Origin: Mycobacterium sp. SMC-2
GTDB taxonomy: Bacteria; Actinomycetota; Actinomycetes; Mycobacteriales; Mycobacteriaceae
Length of the DNA stretch: 64,000 nt
Assembly (NCBI RefSeq): GCF_025263485.1
Contig: NZ_CP079863.1
Location: 3,472,001 to 3,536,000, forward strand
Direction of reading: 5' to 3'
Below the pieces are notes generated by a model. The model saw only the letters and a list, made by a program, of their open reading frames with translations. It was not told where the DNA came from and ran no database searches. Shown piece after piece: positions 26,735 through 35,244 of this stretch; position 1 is the stretch's first letter, and each line of letters opens with the position of its first letter. Both the position numbers and the translations under genes were made by a program.

Positions 26735-27607
26735 CTAAGTGGCCGTGGCGCCGTCGGTCGACGCGGCCGCCGCCGCTTGGCGCCGCGCCTGTTCGGACGG
26801 CAGCACCTTGTCCCGGAACACCGTCTGGATCAACTCCTGGACATCCTTGCTGATCGAGGCCAGGGCGACCAGGTCGTTCGAGCTCTGCCAGTGCACCCGC
26901 ATGCCCATCAGCTCCCAGGCCCGCTTCAGGTTGGCCTTGGTGGCCAGGAGCGTGGTCATCGGCGCCTGTGCGATGTGGCGGGCGATGGCCTCCACCCGGT
27001 CGTCGAGTTGGTCGCGCGGCACCACCTCGTTGACCAGACCCACCTCGAGGGCCTTCTTGGCGTCGATGACCTCGGCCAGATAGAGGTAATAGGCCGCGCG
27101 CCGCCAGTTCATGAAAACCCAGGGCTCGATGGAGCATTCACCCGACGGCATCCCGAAGCCCTGCAGCGGTGGGTAGGAGAAGTAGGCGTCCTCGGAGGCG
27201 ATGACGATGTCGGTGGTCAGGCCGTAGTGCGTGCCGCCGCCGACGCAGTAGCCGTGCACCTGGGCGATGGTCGGTTTGGAGAACTCCCAGAGGTTCAGGA
27301 CCGGCTTGACGAACAGGTCGGTCTGCGGCTTCCACGGCGTGCCCATGACTTTGGCGCCCTCGACGAAGGCCGGGTAGTCGACGGCGTTGTTGCCGATGGC
27401 GTGTCCCGAGCAGAAGCCCTTGCCGTTGGCCTTGAGGACGAGCACCTTGATGTCGTAGTCGCGGTCCGCGTCCAGCAGCGCGGCGTCGACCTCTTCGGCC
27501 AGCTTCTGATCCTGGGCGTTCGCCTTCTCCGGCCAGTTGAGGGTGACGCGGGCGATGGGCCCCTCTTTCTGGTAGATGATTCTCTCGCGAGTCTCGTTGA
27601 GGTCCAT
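26735..27607 (-). CDS. enoyl-CoA hydratase/isomerase family protein
   Basis: A 290-residue crotonase-fold protein with LKANGKGFCSGHAIG and VHGYCVGGGTHYGL forming the oxyanion hole. It is a close paralogue of the enoyl-CoA hydratase at 19628-20470 (shared GYCVGGG, EVVPRDQLDD/RVVPRDDLED and KRAWELMGMRVH), but with a longer Ala/Thr-rich C-terminus (RRQAAAAASTDGATAT). ATG 27607 (MDLNETRERIIYQKEG) has an AAGG 6 bases before it. It lies between FadD and the lipoyl-domain gene in the eight-gene operon and presumably hydrates or rearranges a CoA-bound intermediate. Confidence 0.9.
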   Translation of the reverse strand: MDLNETRERIIYQKEGPIARVTLNWPEKANAQDQKLAEEVDAALLDADRDYDIKVLVLKANGKGFCSGHAIGNNAVDYPAFVEGAKVMGTPWKPQTDLFVKPVLNLWEFSKPTIAQVHGYCVGGGTHYGLTTDIVIASEDAYFSYPPLQGFGMPSGECSIEPWVFMNWRRAAYYLYLAEVIDAKKALEVGLVNEVVPRDQLDDRVEAIARHIAQAPMTTLLATKANLKRAWELMGMRVHWQSSNDLVALASISKDVQELIQTVFRDKVLPSEQARRQAAAAASTDGATAT

Positions 27608-27627
27608 GCGTGCTCACCTTTCCTGGT

Positions 27628-27864
27628 TCAAGAAGTGATGACGCCGATTTCGGCGCCGATGTCGTAGGTGGTCCCCACCTGTCCCGTCCATTGCACGGTG
27701 CCCGACGCGCCCGCTTCGATTTCCTGTTCCACCTTCTCGGTGGCGATCACGTAGATCGGCGTGCCCGCCTCCACGTGCTGACCGGCGTCGACGAGCAGGC
27801 CGGTGAGCTCGGCTTCCGATACGGCCACCGAGACCCGCGGAATGCGAATAACGAAGTCAACCAT
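27628..27864 (-). CDS. free-standing lipoyl (biotinyl/lipoyl) domain protein
   Basis: A 78-residue protein that is only a lipoyl domain: IPRVSVAVSEAELTGLLVDAGQHVEAGTPIYVIATEKVEQEIEAGASGTV, with the attachment lysine in TEKVE at about residue 44. Normal E2 proteins continue into a peripheral-subunit-binding domain and a catalytic acyltransferase core; neither is present here or elsewhere in the window. It overlaps the E1-beta gene by 8 bases, so it is the natural acyl acceptor of that E1. The stop is real and the reading frame is intact, so this is a small protein and not a visible truncation. Confidence 0.9.
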   Translation of the reverse strand: MVDFVIRIPRVSVAVSEAELTGLLVDAGQHVEAGTPIYVIATEKVEQEIEAGASGTVQWTGQVGTTYDIGAEIGVITS

Positions 27865-28861
27865 GCGCGCTCGCCCCCGACAGGGTCTTCAGCGCGGCCG
27901 CGACGATCCGCTCCGGGGACGGGTACACCTGCGCCTCGAGCGCCGCCGCGGCCGGGTTGGGGACGAACCGGGCGGCCACCCGTTCGACGGGCGCGGCCAG
28001 CTCGGAGAACAACTCCGAGTGCAGGATCGCGGTGATCTCAGCTCCGGGACCGGCGAACTGGACCGCGTCATGGATGATGACGGCTCGGCGGGTGCGGCGG
28101 ACCGAGCCGACGATGGTCTCGACGTCCAGGGGCACCAGGGTGCGCAGATCGACGACCTCGGCGCTCACGCCCTGCTCGTGCAGCGTCGTCGCGGCGGTCA
28201 GCGCGTCGTGCACGCAGCGTCCGTAGCCGATCAGGCTCACGTCTGTGCCGGGCCGTTTGATGTCGGCCTGACCCAACGGAATTGAAAAACCGGGTTCGAC
28301 GGGGACGGGACCCTTCTTGCCCTGCAGCCGGATCGTTTCGACGAACAGGCAGGGATCCTCGTCGAAGATCGCCGCCGTCAGCAGGCCCTTCCCGTCGCGG
28401 GGCGTGGAGGGCACGATCACCTTCATGCCCGGTATGTGCATGAACCACGCCTCCAGGCTCTGCGAATGCGTGGCCCCGGTGGCCAGCCCGGCGTAGACCT
28501 GGGTGCGAACGGTGATCGGCGCCGTCGTGCGTCCGGCGGTCATGAACCTCAGCTTGGCCGCGTTGTTGATCAGCTGGTCGGCGGCGATGCCGATGAAATC
28601 CATGATCATGATCTCGGCCACCGGCAGCAGGCCGTCGATGGCGGCGCCGATGGCCGCGCCGACGATCGCCGCCTCCGAGATCGGCGTGTCGAGGACCCGT
28701 TCCCTGCCATACTTCGTCGACAGCCCCGCGGTCGGCCCGGAGGCGCCGGGATCGGCGATGTCCTCACCGAGCAGGAACACCCTGTCGTCGGCCGCGAGCG
28801 CCTGATCCAGTGCGAGGTTGACCGCCTCGCGCATCGTCATCTCTTTGTCTTGCATGCTCAT
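27857..28861 (-). CDS. alpha-keto acid / acetoin-type dehydrogenase E1, beta subunit
   Basis: A 334-residue transketolase-like subunit with MREAVNLALDQALAADDRVFLLGEDIADPGA at the N-terminus and EVVDLRTLVPLDVETIVGSVRRTRRAVIIHDAVQFAG in the C-terminal domain, the standard E1-beta pattern. It pairs with the alpha subunit immediately upstream (ATGA overlap) to form a thiamine-diphosphate alpha2-beta2 enzyme that decarboxylates a keto acid, or cleaves a diketone, and loads the acyl group onto lipoate. The next gene supplies a lipoyl domain but no E2 core follows. Confidence 0.92.
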   Translation of the reverse strand: MSMQDKEMTMREAVNLALDQALAADDRVFLLGEDIADPGASGPTAGLSTKYGRERVLDTPISEAAIVGAAIGAAIDGLLPVAEIMIMDFIGIAADQLINNAAKLRFMTAGRTTAPITVRTQVYAGLATGATHSQSLEAWFMHIPGMKVIVPSTPRDGKGLLTAAIFDEDPCLFVETIRLQGKKGPVPVEPGFSIPLGQADIKRPGTDVSLIGYGRCVHDALTAATTLHEQGVSAEVVDLRTLVPLDVETIVGSVRRTRRAVIIHDAVQFAGPGAEITAILHSELFSELAAPVERVAARFVPNPAAAALEAQVYPSPERIVAAALKTLSGASAHG

Positions 28862-29847
28862 ACCGGGAACCCGATCGGGCTCGCGTACACGTCGCGGTCC
28901 AGCTCGTCGATCGACGGGGAATCCGCGGTCATCACGGTTTCCAGCGCTGTCTCCACCGCCGCCAGCGCTTCGGCGTCGATGCGGTCGAGTTCGTCGTCAT
29001 CGCAGATGCCGGCTTCGGTGAGGCGGCCGCGGAACCGGGGGACCGGGTCGGCCGCCATCGCGGCGGCGAGTTGATCCTTGGGGATGTAGGGCATCCGGTC
29101 GCCGAAGTAATGGCCGCGGAACCGGAACGTCACGCACTCGATGAAGGTCGGGCCGTCACCGGCGCGGGCCCGTCTCAGCGCATCCTCGAGCGCCGAGGTG
29201 ACCGCCAGCGGGTCGTTTCCGTCGACCCGCACGCCGGGCATACCGTAGCCCGCCGCGCGGTCGGCGACGTGTTCGAGCTTCATCGTGTCGGCGGTCGGGG
29301 TCATTTCGGCGTAGAGGTTGTTCTGGCAGACGAAGACCACCGGCAAGTCCCACAGCGCGGCCATGTTCGCCGCCTCGTGGAAGGACCCGGTGTTGGTGGC
29401 GCCGTCGCCGAAGCTGACCACCGTGACGCGGTCGGAGCCTTTGCGTTTGGCGGCCATCGCCAGTCCCACCGCCACCGGCGGTCCGGCCCCGACGATCCCC
29501 GTCGAAAGCATCACGCCCGAGGCGGGATTGGCGATGTGCATGGTGCCGCCCTTGCCGCGGCTCGCGCCGACCGTGCGGCCCATCATCTCGCCGTAGATCT
29601 CCTCCAGGGGGACACCCTTGCCGATGAGGTCGTGCAGCCCGCGGTAGGTGGTCACCAACCGATCGTCGGGCCGCAGCGCGACCCCCATCGCGGCGGCGAT
29701 GGCCTCCTGGCCGCGCGAGGGCCAGTACACGCACACGAATTCGCCGGTGCCAATGCCTTTGGACAGCCGGTCGTCGGCCGCCTTCATGAGCACCATCAGT
29801 TCGTACAGCCGGCGCTCGACGCCCGTCGCGGAGTGACCGTGGCTCAC
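28858..29847 (-). CDS. alpha-keto acid / acetoin-type dehydrogenase E1, alpha subunit
   Basis: A 329-residue ThDP subunit. The ThDP motif runs from VVSFGDGATNTGSFHEAANMAALWDLPVVFVCQNNLYAEMT; GRTVGASRGKGGTMHI is the usual lead-in. ThDP binding with Mg2+ and decarboxylation of an alpha-keto acid or diketone follow from the family. The GTG at 29847 (VSHGHSATG) is chosen because it lies 4 bases after the SDR stop; the longer frame to 29892 lies inside that gene. Substrate specificity among pyruvate, branched-chain and acetoin types cannot be told by eye. Confidence 0.92.
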   Translation of the reverse strand: MSHGHSATGVERRLYELMVLMKAADDRLSKGIGTGEFVCVYWPSRGQEAIAAAMGVALRPDDRLVTTYRGLHDLIGKGVPLEEIYGEMMGRTVGASRGKGGTMHIANPASGVMLSTGIVGAGPPVAVGLAMAAKRKGSDRVTVVSFGDGATNTGSFHEAANMAALWDLPVVFVCQNNLYAEMTPTADTMKLEHVADRAAGYGMPGVRVDGNDPLAVTSALEDALRRARAGDGPTFIECVTFRFRGHYFGDRMPYIPKDQLAAAMAADPVPRFRGRLTEAGICDDDELDRIDAEALAAVETALETVMTADSPSIDELDRDVYASPIGFPV

Positions 29848-29851
29848 CCGA

Positions 29852-30715
29852 TCACCCGCCCGACCAGGGCTTGACCTTGAGGAAGCCGCCACCGTCGACG
29901 CGGAGCTGCTGCCCGGTGATGTAGCGCGCCGCGTCGGAGGCGAGGAACAGCACCGCCTCGCTGATGTCCTCGGGCTCGACGTAGGGGATCGGCATCGCCT
30001 GCACGAGAGGGAAAACCGGCTCGGCGTCCTCGCGGGTCGGGTCCTTCAGGTCCGGCCGGAAGGCCCGATACATCGGCGGGCTGTGCAGCATGTCGGTGTT
30101 GACGTTGGTGGGGTGCACCGCGTTCATCCGGACGGAGAACGGGGCAAGCGCCAGGGCGAAGTCGTTGACGTAGTGTGCGGCAGCCAGTTTCGCGAAGGCA
30201 TAGCCGGCCCCGCCGGGCCCACCGTCGATGCCCGTGGTGTTCATCGACGACATGAACGCGGCATTGGAACCGATCACGATGATCGACGCGCCGGCTTGCA
30301 GATGCTTGAGGCTCGCGTGCACCAGATTCAGCACGCCGACCAGGTCCACGTCGACGGCGTCGGCGAAGGCTTGCGGCGGTAGGCCCGCGGTCAGCGGGCA
30401 GATGCCCGCGTTGGCCACGACCACGTCGAGATGCCCGAATTCGGCGACGCCCGCATCGATCGCGGCGGACAGTGCGACGCGATCGCGAACGTCGGCGACC
30501 GCGGTGAACGCGCGCTGACCCTCCTTCTCCACCAACCGGCCCGTCTCGTCCAGGTCCTCCCGCCGGGCCAGTGGATACTCATTGGTCTCGATGTCGGCGC
30601 ACAAATCCACCGCGATGATGTCCGCGCCTTCGGCGGCCAGCATCCGCGCGTGCGATCGGCCCTGACCGCGCGCGGCGCCACTGATCACGGCCACCTTGCC
30701 CGCTACCCTGCCCAT
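29852..30715 (-). CDS. mycofactocin-coupled SDR family oxidoreductase
   Basis: A 287-residue SDR starting MGRVAGKVAVISGAARGQGRSHA with AAEGADIIAVDLCADI. The GARGQGRSHA..LA.EGADIIAVD pattern marks the family that keeps NAD(H) bound and passes electrons to the redox peptide mycofactocin. NAG is in VVANAGICP, the catalytic serine in IIVIGSNAA and tyrosine/lysine in GYAFAKLAA. ATG 30715 is preferred over the longer frame to 30844. It is the first gene of the eight-gene operon. It would oxidise an alcohol intermediate. No mycofactocin biosynthesis genes are in the window. Confidence 0.88.
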   Translation of the reverse strand: MGRVAGKVAVISGAARGQGRSHARMLAAEGADIIAVDLCADIETNEYPLARREDLDETGRLVEKEGQRAFTAVADVRDRVALSAAIDAGVAEFGHLDVVVANAGICPLTAGLPPQAFADAVDVDLVGVLNLVHASLKHLQAGASIIVIGSNAAFMSSMNTTGIDGGPGGAGYAFAKLAAAHYVNDFALALAPFSVRMNAVHPTNVNTDMLHSPPMYRAFRPDLKDPTREDAEPVFPLVQAMPIPYVEPEDISEAVLFLASDAARYITGQQLRVDGGGFLKVKPWSGG

Positions 30716-30732
30716 CGCCCGTCCTTCGTCCG

Positions 30733-30742
30733 TGTAGCTACA
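30733..30742. promoter_or_regulatory. 10-bp palindrome before the catabolic operon
   Basis: TGTAGCTACA is a perfect palindrome 18 bases before the SDR start at 30715. It could be an operator for the eight-gene operon. No regulator gene is adjacent, so the binding protein is unknown. Confidence 0.4.
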
Positions 30743-30947
30743 TCGCGACCCGCGTTGGGGCCCAACACCGTTCGCTGGCGCCGCCGCCGGTGAAGTGCAC
30801 ATGAATCGGTTGGCGGCCGGTCTGCTGTGGGATGCACCGCGCATTCACCGCAGCGGGCGCCGGAATCGGGCCGACGGTCGAATCCATCGCATCTCTTCCA
30901 CGAAAAACTGCGCTGACCTGCAGCGGGTCTACCGCTACGCCCTAGAC

Positions 30948-30972
30948 TAACTAGAATATCTAAAATAGCAAG
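30948..30972 (+). promoter_or_regulatory. AT-rich candidate promoter/operator of the CoA-transferase gene
   Basis: An AT-rich stretch in otherwise GC-rich DNA, with TAGACTAACTAGAATATCTA-type repeats of TAGA and TCTA, about 30-50 bases before the CoA-transferase start. It probably contains the promoter, and a TAGA-ATA-TCTA dyad could bind a regulator. Confidence 0.4.
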
Positions 30973-30999
30973 GAATGGCGGCCGACCGAGGGAGTGGCG

Positions 31000-32232
31000 A
31001 TGTCTGGCGTGCGCCGGGGTGTGCTTCAAGGGGTGCGGGTGGTCGAACTGGCGTCGTGGACCTACGTGCCGTCGGCCGGTGCGGCACTGTCGGACTGGGG
31101 CGCCGACGTGATCAAGGTGGAAGGTGTCGCCTCGGGCGATCCCGGGCGCGCGCTGGTGGTCGGCGGGTTCACCCGCCAGGCGGCCCGCCCGGACGCCGAC
31201 TTCATCCTCGAGTTGGGCAACCGCGGTAAGCGCAGCATCGCCATCGACATCAAATCCGAAACCGGGCGCGAGCTGTTTGGCCGCCTGTTGGCGAGTGCGG
31301 ATGTGTTCCTTACCAATTGGCTGCCGGGCGCGCTCGAGCGGGCCCGACTGACCGTGGACGACATCCGCTCGTTCAACCCGAAGATCATTGTCGCGCGCGG
31401 CACCGGGCTGGGGGTGCGGGGTCCGGATCGGGATCGCGGTGGCTTCGACGCGGCCACGTACCTCGCGCGGGGCGGCGTCGCCTACACGCTCACGCCGTTC
31501 GGCAGCGAGACGCCCGCCGTGCAGGGTCCCGGGTTCGGCGACCTCCAGGGTGGGGCGACGCTCGCCGGGGGCGTCTGCGCCGCGCTGTTTCACCGGGAGC
31601 GCACCGGTGAGCCGACGATCGTCGACTCCTCGCTGCTGGCCCAGGCGATGTGGGCGATAGCGCCGTCCATCTCGGCGGCCGATTTCTTCGACATCGACGG
31701 GATCCCGGGCGCACCGCCCGGCTTGGCCATCAACCCGCTCGTCAACAGGTACAAGACACGCGACGGCCGCTGGATCCAGCTGGTGTTCCTGCAGCCGGAC
31801 AAGTTCTGGGCGGGGTTCTGCGAACGCATGGGCCTGGCCGAGCTGGTGAACGACGAGCGATTCGTGCCGTCAAGCAACTTGATAGCCAACGCCGCGGCGG
31901 CCACCGAGATCTTCGCCGACGCGTTCGCCCGCTACGACCTCGCCCACTGGCAACAGGCGCTCCATGATGAGCCCGGCGTGTGGGGCGCCCTGGCCACGCC
32001 GCGGGAAACCCTCAACGATCCGCAGGTCGAACCCAACGGGTACGTGGTGACCAACGTCGACGACCATGGCGAGAAGTACCGGATCGTCGCGGCGCCGGTT
32101 CAGTTCGACGAAACGCCACCGGCGCCGGCGCGGGCGCCGGAACACGGCCAGCACACGGAGGAGATCCTGCTGGAACTCGGCGTCGACTGGGACGACATCG
32201 CCAAGGCGAAGGACCTCAACGCGATTCTGTAG
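31000..32232 (+). CDS. class III CoA-transferase (CaiB/BaiF family)
   Basis: A 410-residue CoA-transferase. The N-terminal LQGVRVVELASWTYVPSAGAALSDWGADVIKVEG is typical, as is GNRGKRSIAIDIKSETGRELFGRLLASADVFLTNW. The catalytic aspartate is probably that in GGFDAATYLARGG. It would move CoA between acids, activating a substrate without ATP. ATG 31000 follows GGGAG at good spacing; a GTG at 30994 is in frame two codons earlier. It is divergent from the eight-gene operon and probably works with it. Confidence 0.91.
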   Translation: MSGVRRGVLQGVRVVELASWTYVPSAGAALSDWGADVIKVEGVASGDPGRALVVGGFTRQAARPDADFILELGNRGKRSIAIDIKSETGRELFGRLLASADVFLTNWLPGALERARLTVDDIRSFNPKIIVARGTGLGVRGPDRDRGGFDAATYLARGGVAYTLTPFGSETPAVQGPGFGDLQGGATLAGGVCAALFHRERTGEPTIVDSSLLAQAMWAIAPSISAADFFDIDGIPGAPPGLAINPLVNRYKTRDGRWIQLVFLQPDKFWAGFCERMGLAELVNDERFVPSSNLIANAAAATEIFADAFARYDLAHWQQALHDEPGVWGALATPRETLNDPQVEPNGYVVTNVDDHGEKYRIVAAPVQFDETPPAPARAPEHGQHTEEILLELGVDWDDIAKAKDLNAIL

Positions 32233-32348
32233 GGCACCGGGGCGGTCGACGAAAGGCGCCAAAGGTGGGGACCAAAGTCATCGTCTGCCGGTAACCCGGT
32301 GACCTGACGCGCCCGCAGCCGTACGTTCGACGCAAGGAGCAAACGAAC

Positions 32349-33713
32349 ATGACTGCATTCATGCGCGCCAGCGACGCGTTCACCTGGGCAATGGAAAGCG
32401 ATCCACGGCTGCGATCCACCGTGGTCAGCGTCGTGCTTTTGGACCGGCCCCCGGACTGGGGCGAAGTGCGGAAACGATTCGACCTGATCAGCCGCACCAT
32501 GCCCATGTTCAGGCAGCGGGTGGTGCCGTCGCCTGCGCCGGCCCCGCCGCGGTGGGAGCACTACCGCGATTTCGACCTGGATTACCACCTGCGGCGAGCG
32601 ACGGTTTCCGGCGCCGGAACCCTCGACGACGTGCTCGAGATGGCGCGAGTGGCCGAGATGCAGGATTTCGATCGGGCCCGCGCGCTGTGGGAAACGACGT
32701 TCGTCGACGGTCTGGAAAACGGTGGCGCGGCCGTGATCTGCAAGTTTCACCATGCGCTCACCGATGGCGTGGGCGGAGTCCAGATCGCGATGCACCTGTT
32801 CGATCTCTCTGAAGAGCTTTATCCCGCCGAACCCATGCCGCCCGAGCCGGCGGTCGCGGAGTCGTCGCTGCTGGGGGACTACCGCGATGCCGTGCGCTAC
32901 GACACCGGGTTGCTCAACAGCGCCCTGACGGGCGCGGCCACCCGGCTGCCGCGGTTGATGTACGACGGCGTGCGGCGGCCCGTCGCCACCTTCAGGTCCG
33001 CGGCGACCACCGCGGCGTCGGTCTATCGAACCGTGCGGCCGATAAACCGGCCCGGGTCGCCGTTAGCAATCGACCGTGGCCTGATCCGGCGTCTCGGGGT
33101 GCATCAGGTGCCGACGCGGCCGCTTCGGGAAGCGGCACACCGTTGCGGTGGCGCGCTGAACGACGCTTTCGTCGCCGGGGTGGCGGGTGGGCTACGCCTC
33201 TATCACGAGAAGCACGGCGTTGCGGTGGGCGACTTGCACATCACGATGCCGATCAGCCTGCGGACCAAAGAAGACGGCATCGGCGGAAACCGGATCACGC
33301 TGATGCGCTTCGACGTGCCCGCCGGCGAGGCCGACCCGGCAAAGCGAATCCGGGCGATACGGGAGCGCACTGCGGAGGTACGTCACGAAAGGTCGCTGCC
33401 CTACACGCAATTGATCGCCGGGGTGCTCAACCTGGTGCCCCGGTGGTACATCGGCTCGGTCCTGCGCCACGTGGATTTCGTGGCCAGCGATGTGCCGGGT
33501 GTTCCGGTGCCGGTCTTTCTCGGTGGCGCCGCGGTGCGCGCGCAATACGCGTTCGGACCCACAATCGGCGCGGCTGTGAATGTCACCCTCCTCACCTACG
33601 TCGATACCTGCGGGCTCGGCTTGAACGTCGACACCACCGCGATTCCAGACTATGACGTCTTTTACGACTCTATCGTCGGTGGATTCGACGAATTACTAGC
33701 GTTGGCAATCTAA
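32349..33713 (+). CDS. WS/DGAT family acyltransferase
   Basis: A 454-residue wax ester synthase/diacylglycerol acyltransferase. The acyltransferase motif HHALTDG (HHxxxDG) is in ICKFHHALTDGVGGVQIAMHLF at about residue 137; the N-terminal MRASDAFTWAMESDPRLRSTVVSVVLLD and C-terminal SDVPGVPVPVFLGGAAV match the family. Such enzymes esterify acyl-CoA to diacylglycerol or fatty alcohols for storage lipid. An AAGGAG lies 9 bases before the start. It is 116 bases downstream of the CoA-transferase gene on the same strand and may be separate. Confidence 0.92.
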   Translation: MTAFMRASDAFTWAMESDPRLRSTVVSVVLLDRPPDWGEVRKRFDLISRTMPMFRQRVVPSPAPAPPRWEHYRDFDLDYHLRRATVSGAGTLDDVLEMARVAEMQDFDRARALWETTFVDGLENGGAAVICKFHHALTDGVGGVQIAMHLFDLSEELYPAEPMPPEPAVAESSLLGDYRDAVRYDTGLLNSALTGAATRLPRLMYDGVRRPVATFRSAATTAASVYRTVRPINRPGSPLAIDRGLIRRLGVHQVPTRPLREAAHRCGGALNDAFVAGVAGGLRLYHEKHGVAVGDLHITMPISLRTKEDGIGGNRITLMRFDVPAGEADPAKRIRAIRERTAEVRHERSLPYTQLIAGVLNLVPRWYIGSVLRHVDFVASDVPGVPVPVFLGGAAVRAQYAFGPTIGAAVNVTLLTYVDTCGLGLNVDTTAIPDYDVFYDSIVGGFDELLALAI

Positions 33714-33955
33714 TTCGAGATCAGCGAACTCCAGCGCCGATCGGCGTGATGCGGGAGTCGTTGATTAGCAGCCGATTCCGAAACGGTCACGGGCGGGTAT
33801 CAATCACGGCCGCAGTCTGGCACAACGAGCCCGATCGACAAATCATGACACAGGGCGCTTTTGAGCTTTGCGGCCGCGACGACGCGTAGCGCAGGAATTC
33901 CTCGGCCGCTACCAAATGGCGGATTCGTGACGGCGCCGCAGGAGGTATCCATAGC

Positions 33956-34240
33956 ATGACGGCGAACTGGGTCCCGGCCCAGACTTCGTGTGGTCCGCAG
34001 TCCGGTCGCATCCTCGACACCGCGCGGGGCATTCTCATCGGCCTTCGCCGGTGCCCCTCGGACGCCGCCCTGGATGAATTGCACAGCGCCGCATTGCGAC
34101 ACAAGGTGCCGGTGTTCGCGATGGCCTGGGCGCTGGTACATCTGGCCGGCGATGGCGAGAAGACACCGAGCTTCACCGATGCGCAAGCCGCGGCTCGGCA
34201 CGAGTGGGGACCGCTGTTCTCCTCCGCAGTGCCCTGTTGA
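33956..34240 (+). CDS. ANTAR-domain-only protein
   Basis: A 94-residue protein whose core SGRILDTARGILIGLRRCPSDAALDELHSAALRHKVPVFAMAWALVHLA resembles the ANTAR RNA-binding domain: a first helix ending in A(K/R)GILI, a short loop, and two further helices. ANTAR proteins act as antiterminators by binding paired RNA hairpins. Here no receiver, GAF or PAS sensor domain is attached, so any control must come from expression or a partner. A GGAGG lies 10 bases before the ATG. No target hairpin pair was identified nearby. Confidence 0.72.
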   Translation: MTANWVPAQTSCGPQSGRILDTARGILIGLRRCPSDAALDELHSAALRHKVPVFAMAWALVHLAGDGEKTPSFTDAQAAARHEWGPLFSSAVPC

Positions 34241-34454
34241 GCGGGGATCGAGACGTTGGGACGGCCGAGCTTTCGAGGGGTAACCCGGCCGTCTCCAACC
34301 TCAACGAGGCAAAGGCGCGGGCGGAGGGTGGCGCTTTTGGGCTCCGGGTGCAGTGGCCCACCCGAGGGCGGGCGTTGCGGCGTCCTCGGCGGAATCGCGC
34401 GACGAGCCAACCCGGGCCCGAACTCGACTGCGGAATCAACCGGATCCGCTGACG

Positions 34455-35204
34455 CTAGCGCGTCCAGGCCGGGGAATCGGCCGCCACGCGCAATGCATCG
34501 ACTATCCGCCGCTCCTTCTCGGCGAACCGCTCGGTAGGCGCGGGCACGGAGATGGCGACCACGTTGTCGCCGACGGTGCGCCGCGCGATGGCGGCTGCCG
34601 AGATCCCCGCGGTGTGTTCGTCGCGATCGAAAGCGACGCCCGTGCGCCGGATTTCGGCGAGTTCCGCCCGGAGCCGGTCGGCGACTTCGGCGCCGAAGCG
34701 GGAAATCGCCGCCTCGGCGTCGGCGTCGTCAAGGGCCGCAAGGGCCGCTTTGCCGTTGGCCGTCGACTCGAGCGGGAACCGGACGCCGACCGCCGAGACC
34801 GCGCGAAGGCGATGCGACGATTCCACCTGGTCGACGAACAACATCCGCTGCCCTCGCAGCACCGACAGGTCGACCGTCTCGCCGCCGGTCGCACGCGCCA
34901 CCCGCTCGATGGTCGGGCGGAACATCGCCGAGAGGTGCGCTCCGACGGAATTGCCGTACCCCAGCAAGCGGTCGCCCAGGGAAATGCGGCCCTGCGAATC
35001 GATACTGGCCAATCCGACCTCGACCAATCCGACCAGCAACCGGCGAGCCGTCGACTTGGCCAGCCGGAGCCGCTCACCCAGGTCGACCAAACGCAGCCGT
35101 CCGGGCTCGGCGGCGATCTCGTCCAATGCGGCGGCCGCGCGACGTAACACCTGGATGCCTTCGTCGCGACCAGTTGGCAAATTTTCCCCCGGGGGCGGCA
35201 CCAT
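34455..35204 (-). CDS. IclR family transcriptional regulator
   Basis: A 249-residue regulator with an N-terminal winged helix (GIQVLRRAAAALDEIAAEPGRLRLVDLGERLRLAKSTARRLLVGLVEVGLA) and a C-terminal IclR effector domain (about residues 80-245). IclR proteins respond to small aromatic or organic-acid effectors. It is divergent from the flavin-oxidase/PhlG-like pair, with 64 bases between the starts containing two palindromes, so it almost certainly controls that pair. The 214 bases downstream of it, towards the ANTAR gene, hold nothing recognised. Confidence 0.9.
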   Translation of the reverse strand: MVPPPGENLPTGRDEGIQVLRRAAAALDEIAAEPGRLRLVDLGERLRLAKSTARRLLVGLVEVGLASIDSQGRISLGDRLLGYGNSVGAHLSAMFRPTIERVARATGGETVDLSVLRGQRMLFVDQVESSHRLRAVSAVGVRFPLESTANGKAALAALDDADAEAAISRFGAEVADRLRAELAEIRRTGVAFDRDEHTAGISAAAIARRTVGDNVVAISVPAPTERFAEKERRIVDALRVAADSPAWTR

Positions 35205-35206
35205 TC

Positions 35207-35216
35207 CACTATAGTG
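35207..35216. promoter_or_regulatory. 10-bp palindrome at the IclR start
   Basis: CACTATAGTG is a perfect palindrome ending 2 bases before the IclR gene's ATG complement at 35204. It lies in the divergent promoter region and may be the autoregulatory site. Confidence 0.5.
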
Positions 35217-35225
35217 TTCCGCATC

Positions 35226-35244
35226 TCGGATCTGGAAGATCCGA
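35226..35244. promoter_or_regulatory. 19-bp inverted repeat, probable IclR operator
   Basis: Perfect 8-bp arms TCGGATCT and AGATCCGA flank a GGA centre. It lies 24-43 bases before the flavin-oxidase start at 35269, where a regulator would control that promoter. Confidence 0.6.

Noticed and set aside
33783..33799. SigF promoter before the ANTAR gene (a perfect GGGTAT near 33794)
   Set aside because: No GTTT-like -35 is present at 15-17 bases; only the -10 matches.
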